A DNA stretch of 64,000 nt from Paludibacteraceae bacterium. Lineage in GTDB: Bacteria > Bacteroidota > Bacteroidia > Bacteroidales > Paludibacteraceae. Under the pieces are notes generated by a model. That model ran no database searches. It saw nothing but the letters and a program-made list of their open reading frames with translations, and was not told the DNA's origin. Positions 44,173 to 53,647 of this stretch are shown here, piece after piece; within the stretch, counting starts at the first letter, position 1; every line of letters starts with the position of its first letter. Location: contig JAEERP010000003.1 in the NCBI GenBank assembly GCA_016285885.1, positions 191,510 through 255,509 of the forward strand, in the 5' to 3' direction. Both the position numbers and the translations under genes were made by a program.

Positions 44173-44322
44173 TTGACTTCATCGAACTATCGTTTCTTAA
44201 TTACCCTAGGGCGTTGCCCCAGGCTATATATGTTTCGCCCCTTCAGGGCTGGGATATACGCAACATGCAAGGATACGCGCGTCCCGCCCTAATTGACTTC
44301 GTCGAACTGACGTTTCTTAATT
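44173..44322. repeat. Repeat block: TTGACTTC element, GGGCGTTGCCCC element, TTGACTTCG element
   Basis: Copies of the 30-bp element at 44173-44202 and 44293-44322 flank the GGGCGTTGCCCC element (44204-44250) and its tail. The last copy overlaps the end of the gene and provides its stop codon region (TAA at 44317-44319). The whole block is repeated at 50875-51031. Confidence 0.85.
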
Positions 44323-47300
44323 CATAATTTTCACGCTCTTCGTTTCCGTCTTAACAACGTACGTTCCCTTGTCAGGCAAAACGAAGCGGACGGTCTCATT
44401 CTCCCTGCCCTGTGCGCTACGCAGCAGTTTGCCGTTGAGGTCATAGACCTCGATGCGGCCCATAGCGCCACGTACGAAGATGGAGTGATCTTCCGTCCAG
44501 ACGGAGCAGGACGATGCGGTGACATTCTCCGCCCCCGATTTGCTGAATTGGACCACCTCCCATCCTTCAGGTATTCTACTCACACCATACTCTATATTCA
44601 ACTCATCCGGGCAGATGAAGGTGCCGGTAGGGGCGACATTATATACCCAAGATTCCATGGACCCCGCGAACATAATACAATCACAATCGCTTATATTATC
44701 GCCCATATAGCTGTCCCATCGGGTAAAATTGACCTTGATTTTAGAGAGACTGGTGCATCCAATGAACATCTCCGTATAGCTATCTTCGGCACCTTCAACA
44801 AGGATTTCCGGCGCCTCCGTCAGACTGGTACAACCAGAGAACATTCCCCTATAACACCCGTAGGCCATCCCCGTGGCAGGAAGTTCCGGTGCTTGCGTCA
44901 GGCTGGTGCAACCGGAGAACATGTGGCTGTAGCAATTTCCACTCAGTATGGTGGCAGGAAGGGCGGGCGCCTCCGTCAGGCTGGTGCAACCAGAGAACAT
45001 ATACTCATAGCAGTTATAGTCCACCTCCGTGGAAGGAAGGGCGGGCGCTTGCGTCAGGCTGGTGCAACCATCGAACATGTGGACGTAGCAAGCTTCACGC
45101 ATTCGGATAGCGGGAAGTACGGGTGCCTGCGTCAAGTTGGTGCAGCCAAAGAACATATACCCATAACATCCATCGGCCAACTCCATGGAAGGAAGGGCGG
45201 GCGCTTGCGTCAGACTGGTGCAACCAGCGAACATGTGGTCGCAGCAACCACTCACCAACTCAGTGGAAGGAAGGGCGGGCGCCTCCGTCAAGCTAGTGCA
45301 GTCAGAGAACATATACTCATAACATTTTTCGGCCAACTTCGTGGCAGGAAGTTTCGGCGCTTGCGTCAGGCCGGTGCAACCCGCAAACATGTGGTCGTAG
45401 CAGGTCCTACCCAATTGGGTGGCAGGGAGGGCGGGCGCCTCCGTCAAGCTGGTGCAACCAGAGAACATATACTCATAACATCTTTCGGCCAAATCCGTGG
45501 CACGAAGGACAGGCGCTTGCGTCAGGCTGGTACAACCGGCGAACATGTGGCTGTAGCAAGCTTCACTCAGTTGGAGGGCAGGAAGCGCAGGCGCTTGCGT
45601 CAAGCTGGTGCAGCCAGAGAACATATACTCATAACATCTTTCGGCCAAATCCGTGGCACGAAGAGCAGGCGCTTGCGTCAAACTGGTGCAGCCAGAGAAC
45701 ATAGACCCATAACATCCATAGTCCAACTCCTTGGCAGGAAGGACAGGCGCTTGCGTCAGGCTGATGCAGCCGTCAAACATGTGCTCGTAGCAAAAATGAT
45801 TCATATGAGTGGCAGGAAGTTCGGGCGCTTGCGTCAAGCTGGTACAATTACGGAACATATATCCATAACATCCATAGTCCAAATCCGTGGCAGGAAGGGC
45901 GGGCGCTTGCGTCAGGCTGGTACAACTATCAAACATTTGCTTGTAACATTCGATGGCAATGCTGGTGGCGGGGAGAACCGGCGCTTGCGTCAGCCCGGTG
46001 CAACCACGGAACATGCCAGCGTAGCAATCTGTCGCCAACTTCGTGGCAGGGAGCTCGGGCGCCTGCGTCAGACCAGTGCAACCGGAGAACATATACATGT
46101 AACATCCGTGTTCAAGATCTGTGACAGGGAGAACAGGCGCCTGCGTCAGACCGGTGCAACCACGGAACATGCCAGCGTAGCATTCTATCTCCAACTTCGT
46201 GGCAGGGAGCTCGGGTGTCTCCGTCAGACCAGTGCAACCGGAGAACATAAATTCGTAGCATCCAGTTTCCAATTCGGTGACGGAGAGCGTTGGTGCCTTT
46301 TTCAGGCCGGTACAACCCTCAAACATGCCGGAATAGCATCTCTCCGCCAGTTGGGTGGCAGGGAGCTCGGGCGCTTGCGTCAATCCAGTACAACCCTTAA
46401 ACAAACCTCGGAAGCAATAAATGGCGGAGATCGTCTTGCTTTTTCCTGTCCCGTCGATAAGGCTCATCACGCTTCCGCTGGCGGCAATAGAGCCCTTCAT
46501 GATAAAACGGGTATAGTCGTCCCGGTATTCATCGGATCTCTCCCAAAGGCCTTTAGGGTTTACGCCTTTCAACAGAACCTTATCGCCCTTCTTTTCAAGT
46601 GCGACATACGAGTTGTTTTCGAGAGGAGTCCATGTCTGGCCATCATCAGAAGAGAAGAAAATGCTATGTTTGCTAGTTGATGTTGTGATGCCGAAGGCGG
46701 AGTTATCCTCTTCGGCGGTGAAGGTGAGGTAGTTGGCCGGTGCATCTTCGTCAACGACATAATTAACCTTCCAACCCGCAGGTATCCTATCCTTGCCAAA
46801 TTCCTCAGCCAATGCTTCCGGGCAAAGGAAAGTGCCTGAGGAGTCGACATCGACGACCCAATCGCCCGTTCCCGACCATTGGGAAAAGTTGACCTCTATT
46901 TTGGACAAATTGGTACAACCGGAGAAGATCTCCGAGTAACACCCGGCCGACAGATTCGTCGCAGAGAGGATAGGCGCCTTCTCCAGGCTGGTGCAACCGG
47001 CGAACAGACGTTTAAAGCAATATTCGTTCGGGATCGTCTTGCTGTTTCCTGTCCCGTCGATGAGGCTCATCACGCTTCCGCTGGCAGAGACATCACCCGT
47101 CATGACGAAGTAGGTATAGCTATTCTCATGGCTGAATCCCTCTGGGTTCAATCCCTTCAACATAATCTTCTGATGTTTCAATTCGATGTCCCTCCCCTCT
47201 CTGAGTTGGCTCCATGTCATACCGTTATTCAAAGAGTAACTGATGTCAGGTTTATTATCACCCACGTTTACGTAACTGATGGTGCATCCATAGCTTCCGC

Positions 47301-48459
47301 TGAAGGTGAGGCAATTGATCAGCGCCTCCTCCCCATCGGTATACTTCACCGTCCAGCCAACCGGTATCTTGTCCCTTCCGAATTCCAGCTCTACCCCTTT
47401 CTCGCAGATAAACGTGCCGGTAGGAGCAACACCTGCAACCCAATCATCCGCGTTCCACCATTGAGTGGTCCGAGCGAGGTTAGCCTCTATCCGAGACAGT
47501 CTCACACAACCTGAGAACATCCCCGCATAAGAATTTCCTGCCAACTCGGAGGCGGGAAGCACAGGCGATTCGGTTAGGCTGGCACACCCATTGAACATAT
47601 TGGAATAACACGCTTCGGCCAAAAGGGTGGCAGGAAGAGCAGGAGCCTTAGCCAAACTAGCGCAACCATAGAACATCCCTTTATAGCAACTATTGGCCAA
47701 CATTATGGCAGGAAGTTCCTCCGGTGCTTCGGTCAGACTAGTACAACCATAGAACATATCCTGATAGCATCTTTCGGATATCTCCGTGGCGGGCAGTTCG
47801 GGCGCCTTCGTCAAAGCGGTGCAACCGGCGAACATTATCCTGTAACAGTCGTTGGCCAATTGTGTGGCGGGAAGTTCCGGTGCTTTAGCCAGACTGGTAC
47901 AATTTGAGAACATCGACGAGTAGCAGCCTTCGGCCAACTGCGTGGCGGGAAGAGCAGGGGCCTCGGTCAGACGAGTACAGCCTGAAAACATTTCCCTATA
48001 ACAATCTTCTTTGGTCAACTTCGTGGCGGGGAGCTCCGGCGCTTTGGTCAAACTGGTACAATCCAAGAAGATTCCACGGAAATTGACCGCTTCTGGCTTC
48101 ACGTCCTCTTCCGTCTCGCTTATCAAACTCAGCACACTACCGCTGGCGGCGATGGAACCTGTCATGAGGAAACGGAAAACGCCCAACTCCGGAACAACTC
48201 CATTAGGATTGTTGCCCTTTAGCAATACCTTGTCACCTTTCTTTGCCAAAACCACCGTGTCACGATAATATACAAGATCTTTCCATGTCTGTCCGTCATC
48301 CAAAGAGTATTGGATATTCACATGAGAATCATCCATAACGTCCTCGTATATTCTAAAGGACGAACTATCCTCCTCGGCCGTAAAGGTGAGGTAATTGGCC
48401 GCAAATACGGTACAATACGCACACAATAACGCAATAATTGAAGTAATCTTCTTTCCCAT
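44317..48459 (-). CDS. Three-module 26-residue repeat surface protein with T9SS-like tail
   Basis: ATG 48459 (MGKKITSIIALLCAYCTVFAA) is preferred over 48465; the product has 1380 aa. There are three modules. Module 1 has seven repeats, module 2 has one, and module 3 has 21 repeats of the GCTSLTQAPELPAT-x5-CY-x2-MF type. Each module starts with a head (NYLTFTAEEDSSSF, NCLTFSGSYG, NYLTFTAEEDNSAF) containing YSLDDGQTW and SIAASGSVMSLI, and ends with a cap (APTGTFICP...RIPEGW or equivalent). The last ~65 residues (CSVWTEDHSIFVRG...IEVYDLNGKLLRS...GTYVVKTETKSVKIMN) match a T9SS-type sorting domain. The repeats have two conserved Cys each. From about repeat 7 of module 3 on, YMF and HMF alternate, showing a 156-bp amplification unit. 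Confidence 0.92.
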   Translation of the reverse strand: MGKKITSIIALLCAYCTVFAANYLTFTAEEDSSSFRIYEDVMDDSHVNIQYSLDDGQTWKDLVYYRDTVVLAKKGDKVLLKGNNPNGVVPELGVFRFLMTGSIAASGSVLSLISETEEDVKPEAVNFRGIFLDCTSLTKAPELPATKLTKEDCYREMFSGCTRLTEAPALPATQLAEGCYSSMFSNCTSLAKAPELPATQLANDCYRIMFAGCTALTKAPELPATEISERCYQDMFYGCTSLTEAPEELPAIMLANSCYKGMFYGCASLAKAPALPATLLAEACYSNMFNGCASLTESPVLPASELAGNSYAGMFSGCVRLSRIEANLARTTQWWNADDWVAGVAPTGTFICEKGVELEFGRDKIPVGWTVKYTDGEEALINCLTFSGSYGCTISYVNVGDNKPDISYSLNNGMTWSQLREGRDIELKHQKIMLKGLNPEGFSHENSYTYFVMTGDVSASGSVMSLIDGTGNSKTIPNEYCFKRLFAGCTSLEKAPILSATNLSAGCYSEIFSGCTNLSKIEVNFSQWSGTGDWVVDVDSSGTFLCPEALAEEFGKDRIPAGWKVNYVVDEDAPANYLTFTAEEDNSAFGITTSTSKHSIFFSSDDGQTWTPLENNSYVALEKKGDKVLLKGVNPKGLWERSDEYRDDYTRFIMKGSIAASGSVMSLIDGTGKSKTISAIYCFRGLFKGCTGLTQAPELPATQLAERCYSGMFEGCTGLKKAPTLSVTELETGCYEFMFSGCTGLTETPELPATKLEIECYAGMFRGCTGLTQAPVLPVTDLEHGCYMYMFSGCTGLTQAPELPATKLATDCYAGMFRGCTGLTQAPVLPATSIAIECYKQMFDSCTSLTQAPALPATDLDYGCYGYMFRNCTSLTQAPELPATHMNHFCYEHMFDGCISLTQAPVLPAKELDYGCYGSMFSGCTSLTQAPALRATDLAERCYEYMFSGCTSLTQAPALPALQLSEACYSHMFAGCTSLTQAPVLRATDLAERCYEYMFSGCTSLTEAPALPATQLGRTCYDHMFAGCTGLTQAPKLPATKLAEKCYEYMFSDCTSLTEAPALPSTELVSGCCDHMFAGCTSLTQAPALPSMELADGCYGYMFFGCTNLTQAPVLPAIRMREACYVHMFDGCTSLTQAPALPSTEVDYNCYEYMFSGCTSLTEAPALPATILSGNCYSHMFSGCTSLTQAPELPATGMAYGCYRGMFSGCTSLTEAPEILVEGAEDSYTEMFIGCTSLSKIKVNFTRWDSYMGDNISDCDCIMFAGSMESWVYNVAPTGTFICPDELNIEYGVSRIPEGWEVVQFSKSGAENVTASSCSVWTEDHSIFVRGAMGRIEVYDLNGKLLRSAQGRENETVRFVLPDKGTYVVKTETKSVKIMN

Positions 48460-48699
48460 AGGCATTAAAATTTAATCTAAAACATTTATTTACAAAGAAG
48501 AGTTAATCCGACATCCATTTGTTGTTCTATATATCACCCTTATAAAAACCAACGTCGAACATTTACCCTTCCGCAAATATAATAAAAAACAATTGGATTG
48601 ATGGTTTTCGATAAAAATAACTGCGAATATGATTCTACCAAGAGTAGCACACCCGCAACCCAACTCTGTTTCCCCTTATACTTCACAAGATCCAATCGA

Positions 48700-49092
48700 T
48701 CATATCAGAATACTTTTAGCCAAAAAACAAGGGAATAACAAGAAAAAAAATTGTGAGATAAATATTGCGACAAATAAACAAAGCGCCTTTGCCTTTGACA
48801 TCTTATTAAAGTTATAGAAATAAGCTTGTATTGTGCTATCTTTAATCGCCAATACTTTCCAAAGTAAGATCAATAGCATGATTATCAATAAAATAAAGCA
48901 TGCTTTGTAAAACGTGTCTATCGAGTCCAAAATCAATGAAAGCGCAATAGCCGGAATGAAAGAAAAAGCCAAAGCGAGGTATATAGCCACAAAACCTTCC
49001 ACTCTATACATGGGAGAATCCATTTTGTCTCCGAGGAATAGAAATTTTGGTGCCGATCCAACAAACAAAAGGGAAACGATTGTTTTTTCCAT
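48700..49092 (-). CDS. Hypothetical small membrane protein
   Basis: The 130-aa product has three or four hydrophobic helices (FVAIYLALAFSFIPAIALSLIL, ACFILLIIMLLILLWKVLAI, LCLFVAIFISQFFFLLFPCFLA) with a short acidic loop. It matches no family I know. It is the only gene in the repeat-protein cluster that is not of that family and is AT-rich. The coding status is likely but not certain. Confidence 0.6.
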   Translation of the reverse strand: MEKTIVSLLFVGSAPKFLFLGDKMDSPMYRVEGFVAIYLALAFSFIPAIALSLILDSIDTFYKACFILLIIMLLILLWKVLAIKDSTIQAYFYNFNKMSKAKALCLFVAIFISQFFFLLFPCFLAKSILI

Positions 49093-49108
49093 ACAGCAAG
49101 ATAATTTT

Positions 49109-49132
49109 GAAACTTTAGTTCAACGTAGTCAA
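49109..49132 (-). repeat. Intergenic element, inverted and degenerate copy
   Basis: The minus strand reads TTGACTACGTTGAACTAAAG, matching the TTGACTACGTCGAACTAACG element at 18 of 20 positions. It is the only copy of the 12 in inverse orientation, yet like others it abuts the stop codon of a repeat-protein gene. Confidence 0.7.
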
Positions 49133-49136
49133 TTAA

Positions 49137-50594
49137 TTATTTTTTTGCGCGTTCCACTTTCCAATTCTCGGGTATCTTGTTGTCGCTGAATTCCTTCGGA
49201 AGGACTTTGGGGCAGATGAATGTGCCGTTAGGGGAGATACCGGAGAGCCAACCCTCTGTGTTCCAGTTTCTTGCATCATCCCCATTACCGAATTGCATGC
49301 CCCAGTCCGTGAAATTCACCGTGATGGAGGATAGTTTAGCGCAGTGGGAGAACATCTCCATGTAGCAACCCTTCACCAGCTTGGGAGCGGGCAGAATGGG
49401 CGCTTGGGATAGGTTGGCGCAATCGACGAACATACCTTTGTAGCAGTCCGTGGCCAGCCTTGTGGCGGGTAGTTCAGGCGCCTGGGTCAGGTTGGTGCAG
49501 TAGGAGAACATGCCGGCATAACACTTCTCGGTCAGCGACGTGGCAGGCAGGGCGGGTGCCTGCGTCAGACTGATGCACTTGGAAAACATATGTTCATAGC
49601 ACTCCATCGCCAAGCCTGTAGCGGGGAGCTCGGGCGCTTGCGTCAGATTGAGGCAAAGGGCGAACATCGCCTCGTAGCATCCGCCGGACAACTCCGTGGC
49701 GGGCAGTGCGGGCGCTTGTTTCAAACCGATACAATTATAGAACATCTCATGGTAACAAGCCAATGCCAACGACTTGGCGGGGAGCTCTGGGGCCTGCGTC
49801 AGGTTGAGGCAGGAGGAAAACATTCCTCGGTAGCAGGCCATCGCCAACTTCGTGGCAGGTAGTTCCGGCGCCTGGGTCAGGCTGGTACAACTGTCGAACA
49901 TTTGGGCATAGCACTCCTCAGCCAATTGCGTGGCGGGCAGTGCGGGCGCTTGCGTCAGGTGGGTGCAGCCAGCGAACATGCTGCGGCAGCAATCGGTGGC
50001 CAATATCGTGGCGGAGAGCGCGGGCGCCTGGGTCAGGTTGGCGCACTTGGCGAACATCTCGTAGTAGCATCCATTCGCCAGCCTCAGGGCAGGCAAGGCA
50101 GGGGCTTGGGTAAGGCCCGTGCAATCATAGAACATGTGCGAATAGCAATTCGTGGTGAGACCCGTGGCGGGCAGTTCGGGCGCCTGCGTCAGGCTGGCGC
50201 ACCTCTCGAACAGTTTGCAGAAGCAGTAATCGTTCGGGATCACCTTGTTCTCTCCCTTCCCATCGATGAGGCTCATCACGCTACCACTGGCGGCGATGGA
50301 ACCAGTCATGACGAAACGCATGTAGTTGTACCAATCTTTGGAGATGCCCAAAGGGTTATTTCCCTTCAATAGGATCTTGTCTCCCTTTCCCATGGTGATC
50401 ACATCACCTTCCGCGAGAAAGGTCCATCGTTTCCCTCCATCCATGGAGATGTGCAGGTCCGGGTTACAATCACCCTTGCATACGATTTCGAAGGAAGATC
50501 CGTTCTCTTCCGCGGTGAATGTGAGGAAGTTAGCGGCGGAGGCGGAGCAGAAGACGCATAGCAGCATCAAAAGAAGTGTGTTTTTCTTTAACAT
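49137..50594 (-). CDS. Single-module repeat surface protein without sorting tail
   Basis: ATG 50594 (MLKKNTLLLMLLCVFCSASAA, 485 aa) is preferred over the upstream 50660, which has no signal peptide; the signal is almost identical to that of the 335-aa paralogue. The head (NFLTFTAEENGSSF...LHISMDGGKRWTFL...TGSIAASGSVMSLIDGKGENK) is followed by 11 repeats (GCTHLTQAPALPATQLAEECYAQMF type) and a cap (GISPNGTFICPKVLPKEFSDNKIPENWKVERAKK). It lacks a T9SS-type C-terminal domain. How it would be held at the surface is unclear; it may be secreted to the periplasm only, or represent a single cassette. Confidence 0.9.
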   Translation of the reverse strand: MLKKNTLLLMLLCVFCSASAANFLTFTAEENGSSFEIVCKGDCNPDLHISMDGGKRWTFLAEGDVITMGKGDKILLKGNNPLGISKDWYNYMRFVMTGSIAASGSVMSLIDGKGENKVIPNDYCFCKLFERCASLTQAPELPATGLTTNCYSHMFYDCTGLTQAPALPALRLANGCYYEMFAKCANLTQAPALSATILATDCCRSMFAGCTHLTQAPALPATQLAEECYAQMFDSCTSLTQAPELPATKLAMACYRGMFSSCLNLTQAPELPAKSLALACYHEMFYNCIGLKQAPALPATELSGGCYEAMFALCLNLTQAPELPATGLAMECYEHMFSKCISLTQAPALPATSLTEKCYAGMFSYCTNLTQAPELPATRLATDCYKGMFVDCANLSQAPILPAPKLVKGCYMEMFSHCAKLSSITVNFTDWGMQFGNGDDARNWNTEGWLSGISPNGTFICPKVLPKEFSDNKIPENWKVERAKK

Positions 50595-50698
50595 GAGCCT
50601 AGAATAATCTAAAAAGTTGTCCTCGCCAGAGAGTATTGTCTGAAGGGAATGGCTGTACAACGCCTAAAAACATCTCCGACGGATTTTTTGAATCTGTG

Positions 50699-50729
50699 CA
50701 AAAATAATGAAAAGGGTAAGAAAAACAAA
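50699..50729 (-). promoter_or_regulatory. Promoter of the 485-aa repeat gene
   Basis: On the minus strand TTTG (50726-50729), a 19-bp spacer and TATTTTTG (50699-50706) match the Bacteroidetes consensus. It is closely similar to the promoter at 43862-43891, so promoter and gene were duplicated together. Confidence 0.7.
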
Positions 50730-50778
50730 AATGATTGTGCGCATCGTGTAGGGATACACACTCCCCCCCGATTCAAAA

Positions 50779-51031
50779 TTGACTACGTCGAACTATCGTT
50801 TCATAATTCATAATTCATAATTCATAATTCAAAAAGGGGCATGCAAATCGCACGCCCCAACTCTTAACTATTAATTGACTACGTCGAACTATCATTTCTT
50901 AATTACCCTAGGGCGTTGCCCCAGGCTATATATGTTTCGCCCCTTCAGGGCTGGGATATACGCAACATGCAAGGATACGCACGTCCCTCCCCAATTCAAA
51001 ATTGACTACGTCGAACTATCGTTTCTTAATT
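50779..51031. repeat. Repeat block: three TTGACTACG elements and a GGGCGTTGCCCC element
   Basis: The 30-bp element occurs at 50779-50808, 50875-50904 and 51002-51031. The CCCTAGGGCGTTGCCCCAGG element is at 50906-50952. The last copy overlaps the stop codon (51026-51028) of the downstream-lying minus-strand gene. Extended TTCATAA tandem repeats follow the first copy. Confidence 0.85.
50831..50858 (-). terminator. Terminator of the 873-aa repeat-protein gene
   Basis: On the minus strand GGGGCGTGCGATTTGCATGCCCC followed by TTTTTG. It is nearly identical to the hairpin at 44135-44163. Confidence 0.8.
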
Positions 51032-53647
51032 CATAATTTTCACGTTATTCGCTTCCATCTTAACAACATACGTTCCCTTGCCAGGCAAGACGAAACGGAC
51101 GGTCTCATGCTCTTTGCCCTCAGCACTACGCACCAGTCTGCCGTTGAGGTCATAGACCTCGATGCGGCCCTCGACGCCACGCACGAAGAGGGTGCGGTCC
51201 TCGGTCCAGATGTCGCAATGCGTCGCCTCAACCACTTGCGTGGAGCTTCCCTCCTCGACGAATTCCACTCTCCAACCCTCTGGTATCCTGTTCACACCAT
51301 ACTCTTTAGCCAACGCTTTCGGACAGATGAAGGTGCCGGTAGGGGCGACACCAGCGACCCAAGAAATATCCGTTCCCTTCCATTCAGAAAAATGCACTTT
51401 TATTTTGGAAAGGCTTTGGCAACTATCGAACATTGTCCGGTAACACCCCTCGCCCGATTCAGAGATAGTGATGATTTCAGCCGCAGGAAGCTCAGGAGCC
51501 TCCGTCAGGCTAATGCAATTGTAGAACATAGCCTGATAGCACCCATCATGTAGCACCGTGGCCGGGAGAGCCGGGGCTTGCCTCAGACTGTCGCAGTAGG
51601 CAAACATGAGTGCATAGCTATATTCGTTCAATTCTGTGGCGGGCAGTGCAGGCGCCTGCGTCAGGCTGCTACAACCGATAAACATGCGCAAATAACACCA
51701 GGGAGAGAGTCTTGTGGCAGGAAGTTCAGAGGCCCGCCTCAAGTTAGTACATTCCGCAAACATCTCACTGTAACATCCTTCTTTCAGTTCCGTGGCGGGC
51801 AGTTCAGGCGCTTGGGTCAGGCTGGCGCACCCCTGGAACAATCTTTCAAAACAACTCTCCGAAGGAATTGTCTTGCTTACACCCGCCACATCCAATAGGC
51901 TCATCACACTTCCGCTCGCGGCGATGGAGCCGGTCATGACGAAGGATGAGATATTCGGCTCTCTATAATGGACAAATCCTTTCGGGTTGTTTCCCTTCAA
52001 CAAGGCCTTGTCCCCCTTCTTTTTCAATATAATCGAATCACCTCCGGCGATAGGGAACCATGTTTCCCCATTATCCAAAGAGCACTGGATATCAGCGAAT
52101 AGGATCGTTGAGTAATAGAAGAGACCATCTAAACCGAATGTGGAGTTATCCTCCTCCGCAGTGAAGGTGAGGTAATTAAGTGGCTCCACCTGCCACCCCT
52201 CGGGGATGTTGTCCGCGCCAAACGCCTTCGCCAATGCCTGTGGGGCGATGAATGTGCCGGTAGGGGCGACATGAGCAACCCATTCCGCGGTCCTGCTATT
52301 ATCAGCCCAATCGTTAAAGCACACCACTATTCTGTTGACATTCAGACAGCTGTCAAACATCGACTCGTAGCAATGCGCCGCCAGCTTTGTGGCAGGCAGT
52401 TCCGGCGCCTTGACCATGCGAGTACACCCGCTGAACATCCTCTTGTAGCACCCCTCCGCCAACTCCGTGGACGGAAGATCTGGAGCGGCGGACAATCTGC
52501 TACAACCTTCAAACAAACCATAGAAGCAGTTGGCGTTCGGGATCTTCTTTTCCGCACCTATACCGTCAATGAGGCTCATCACACTTCCGCTCGCGGCGAT
52601 GGTCCCGCTCATGGTGAAATGGGTGTATTCCTCCTCACCTATGGAGAATCCTTGAGGATTGACACCTCTCAACCATGCGCAGTCGCTGTATTTCGCTAAG
52701 GTGATGGTCTCCCCAGGGAGAAGAGGGGACCATGTGTGACCACTGTCTAACGAGTACTGCACATCCGGGATGTGCTCTCCTATGGTTGCGATACCAAAGG
52801 AGGCTCCGTCCAACATGGCAGTGAATGTGAGATAATCGATATACTTCACCTCCCATCCATTAGGTATCCTATCTTCACCATATGATTTAGTGGCCCCTTT
52901 CGGTAGGATAAACGTGCCGTGCGGAGCCACACCACGAACCCATGCCCCCGAACGGGAAGCATAATTATAATCCGTGAAGCACACCATTATCTCGGATAAT
53001 TTTGCGCACTCGGAAAACATATTTTTGTAGCTATTATACTCCACCTCCGTAGCGAGAAGGGCAGGAGACTTCGTCAAACTGGTGCAGCCGTAGAACATAT
53101 CCATGTAGCACCCATTGGTCAACTCCCTAGCGGGTAATTCAGGGGCCTTCGTCAGATTGGTGCAGTAGGAGAACATCGCGTAGTAGCAATAATCCGCCAG
53201 CGTTGTGGCAGGTAGTTCAGGGGCCTGCGTCAACGCTTCGCAACCCGAAAACAATCCGGAGAAGCAGAGTTCGCAAGGGATCGTCTTGCTATCTCCCGTA
53301 CCATCAATGATGCTCATCACACTTCCGCTGGCGGCGATGGCGCCAGACATCTCGAACCTTGTTCCCAAAAACGCCGCAGTAACAGGGAATCCCTGTGGAT
53401 TCACCCCTTTCAGCAACGCTTTGTCGCCTCTCTTCGCTAAAACAACCCTAGGACCTCCCGTGAGTGTATCCCACGTCTGCCCGTCGTCTAATGAATATTG
53501 CACCACAGTGGGAGTGGAATCCATGTCATACACTTCCATCCCAAACGAGGAACTATCCTCCTCGGCTGTGAAGGTGAGGTAATTGGTCGCAAAAACAGAA
53601 CAACAAGCGCATATCAGCGCAAGAAATAGTGTGAACTTCTTTGTCAT
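51026..53647 (-). CDS. Three-module 26-residue repeat surface protein with T9SS-like tail
   Basis: ATG 53647 (MTKKFTLFLALICACCSVFA) is preferred over 53662; the product has 873 aa. Three modules carry short arrays of three, two and five repeats. The heads are NYLTFTAEEDSSSFGMEV, DYLTFTAMLDGASF and NYLTFTAEEDNSTFGLDG. Caps follow the pattern VAPHGTFILP/VAPTGTFIAP/VAPTGTFICP and RIPNGWEVKY/NIPEGWQVEP/RIPEGWRVEF. The tail (HCDIWTEDRTLFVRG...IEVYDLNGRLVRS...GTYVVKMEANNVKIMN) is T9SS-like. The short arrays with divergent copies suggest that this is an older or less amplified relative of the neighbouring genes. The stop codon lies in a copy of the 30-bp intergenic element. Confidence 0.92.
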   Translation of the reverse strand: MTKKFTLFLALICACCSVFATNYLTFTAEEDSSSFGMEVYDMDSTPTVVQYSLDDGQTWDTLTGGPRVVLAKRGDKALLKGVNPQGFPVTAAFLGTRFEMSGAIAASGSVMSIIDGTGDSKTIPCELCFSGLFSGCEALTQAPELPATTLADYCYYAMFSYCTNLTKAPELPARELTNGCYMDMFYGCTSLTKSPALLATEVEYNSYKNMFSECAKLSEIMVCFTDYNYASRSGAWVRGVAPHGTFILPKGATKSYGEDRIPNGWEVKYIDYLTFTAMLDGASFGIATIGEHIPDVQYSLDSGHTWSPLLPGETITLAKYSDCAWLRGVNPQGFSIGEEEYTHFTMSGTIAASGSVMSLIDGIGAEKKIPNANCFYGLFEGCSRLSAAPDLPSTELAEGCYKRMFSGCTRMVKAPELPATKLAAHCYESMFDSCLNVNRIVVCFNDWADNSRTAEWVAHVAPTGTFIAPQALAKAFGADNIPEGWQVEPLNYLTFTAEEDNSTFGLDGLFYYSTILFADIQCSLDNGETWFPIAGGDSIILKKKGDKALLKGNNPKGFVHYREPNISSFVMTGSIAASGSVMSLLDVAGVSKTIPSESCFERLFQGCASLTQAPELPATELKEGCYSEMFAECTNLRRASELPATRLSPWCYLRMFIGCSSLTQAPALPATELNEYSYALMFAYCDSLRQAPALPATVLHDGCYQAMFYNCISLTEAPELPAAEIITISESGEGCYRTMFDSCQSLSKIKVHFSEWKGTDISWVAGVAPTGTFICPKALAKEYGVNRIPEGWRVEFVEEGSSTQVVEATHCDIWTEDRTLFVRGVEGRIEVYDLNGRLVRSAEGKEHETVRFVLPGKGTYVVKMEANNVKIMN

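Larger units (their letters stand above)
43837..44316. other. 480-bp repeat-rich intergenic region
   Basis: No gene is present. It holds the promoter of the upstream gene; copies of the TTGACTACG-type element (43901, 43929, 44173 and 44293); a GGGCGTTGCCCC element (44204-44250); a second dispersed-repeat type with CAGGGGTTTACACCCCTGCC (about 44020); and the terminator of the next gene. The stretch 44100-44316 is nearly the same as 50800-51025. Confidence 0.75.
50595..51025. other. 431-bp repeat-rich intergenic region
   Basis: No gene. It contains the promoter of the upstream single-module gene, a terminator and several copies of dispersed elements. Its 3' half (about 50800-51025) is a near copy of 44100-44316. 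Confidence 0.75.

Noticed and set aside
44485-46680. A 731-codon plus-strand frame opposite the 1380-aa repeat gene
   Set aside because: It is the antisense of the 78-bp repeats: a repeat unit without stop codons in one frame stays open in its complement. Its product is Arg/Gly/His-rich with no domain, and the minus-strand protein is clearly the real one.
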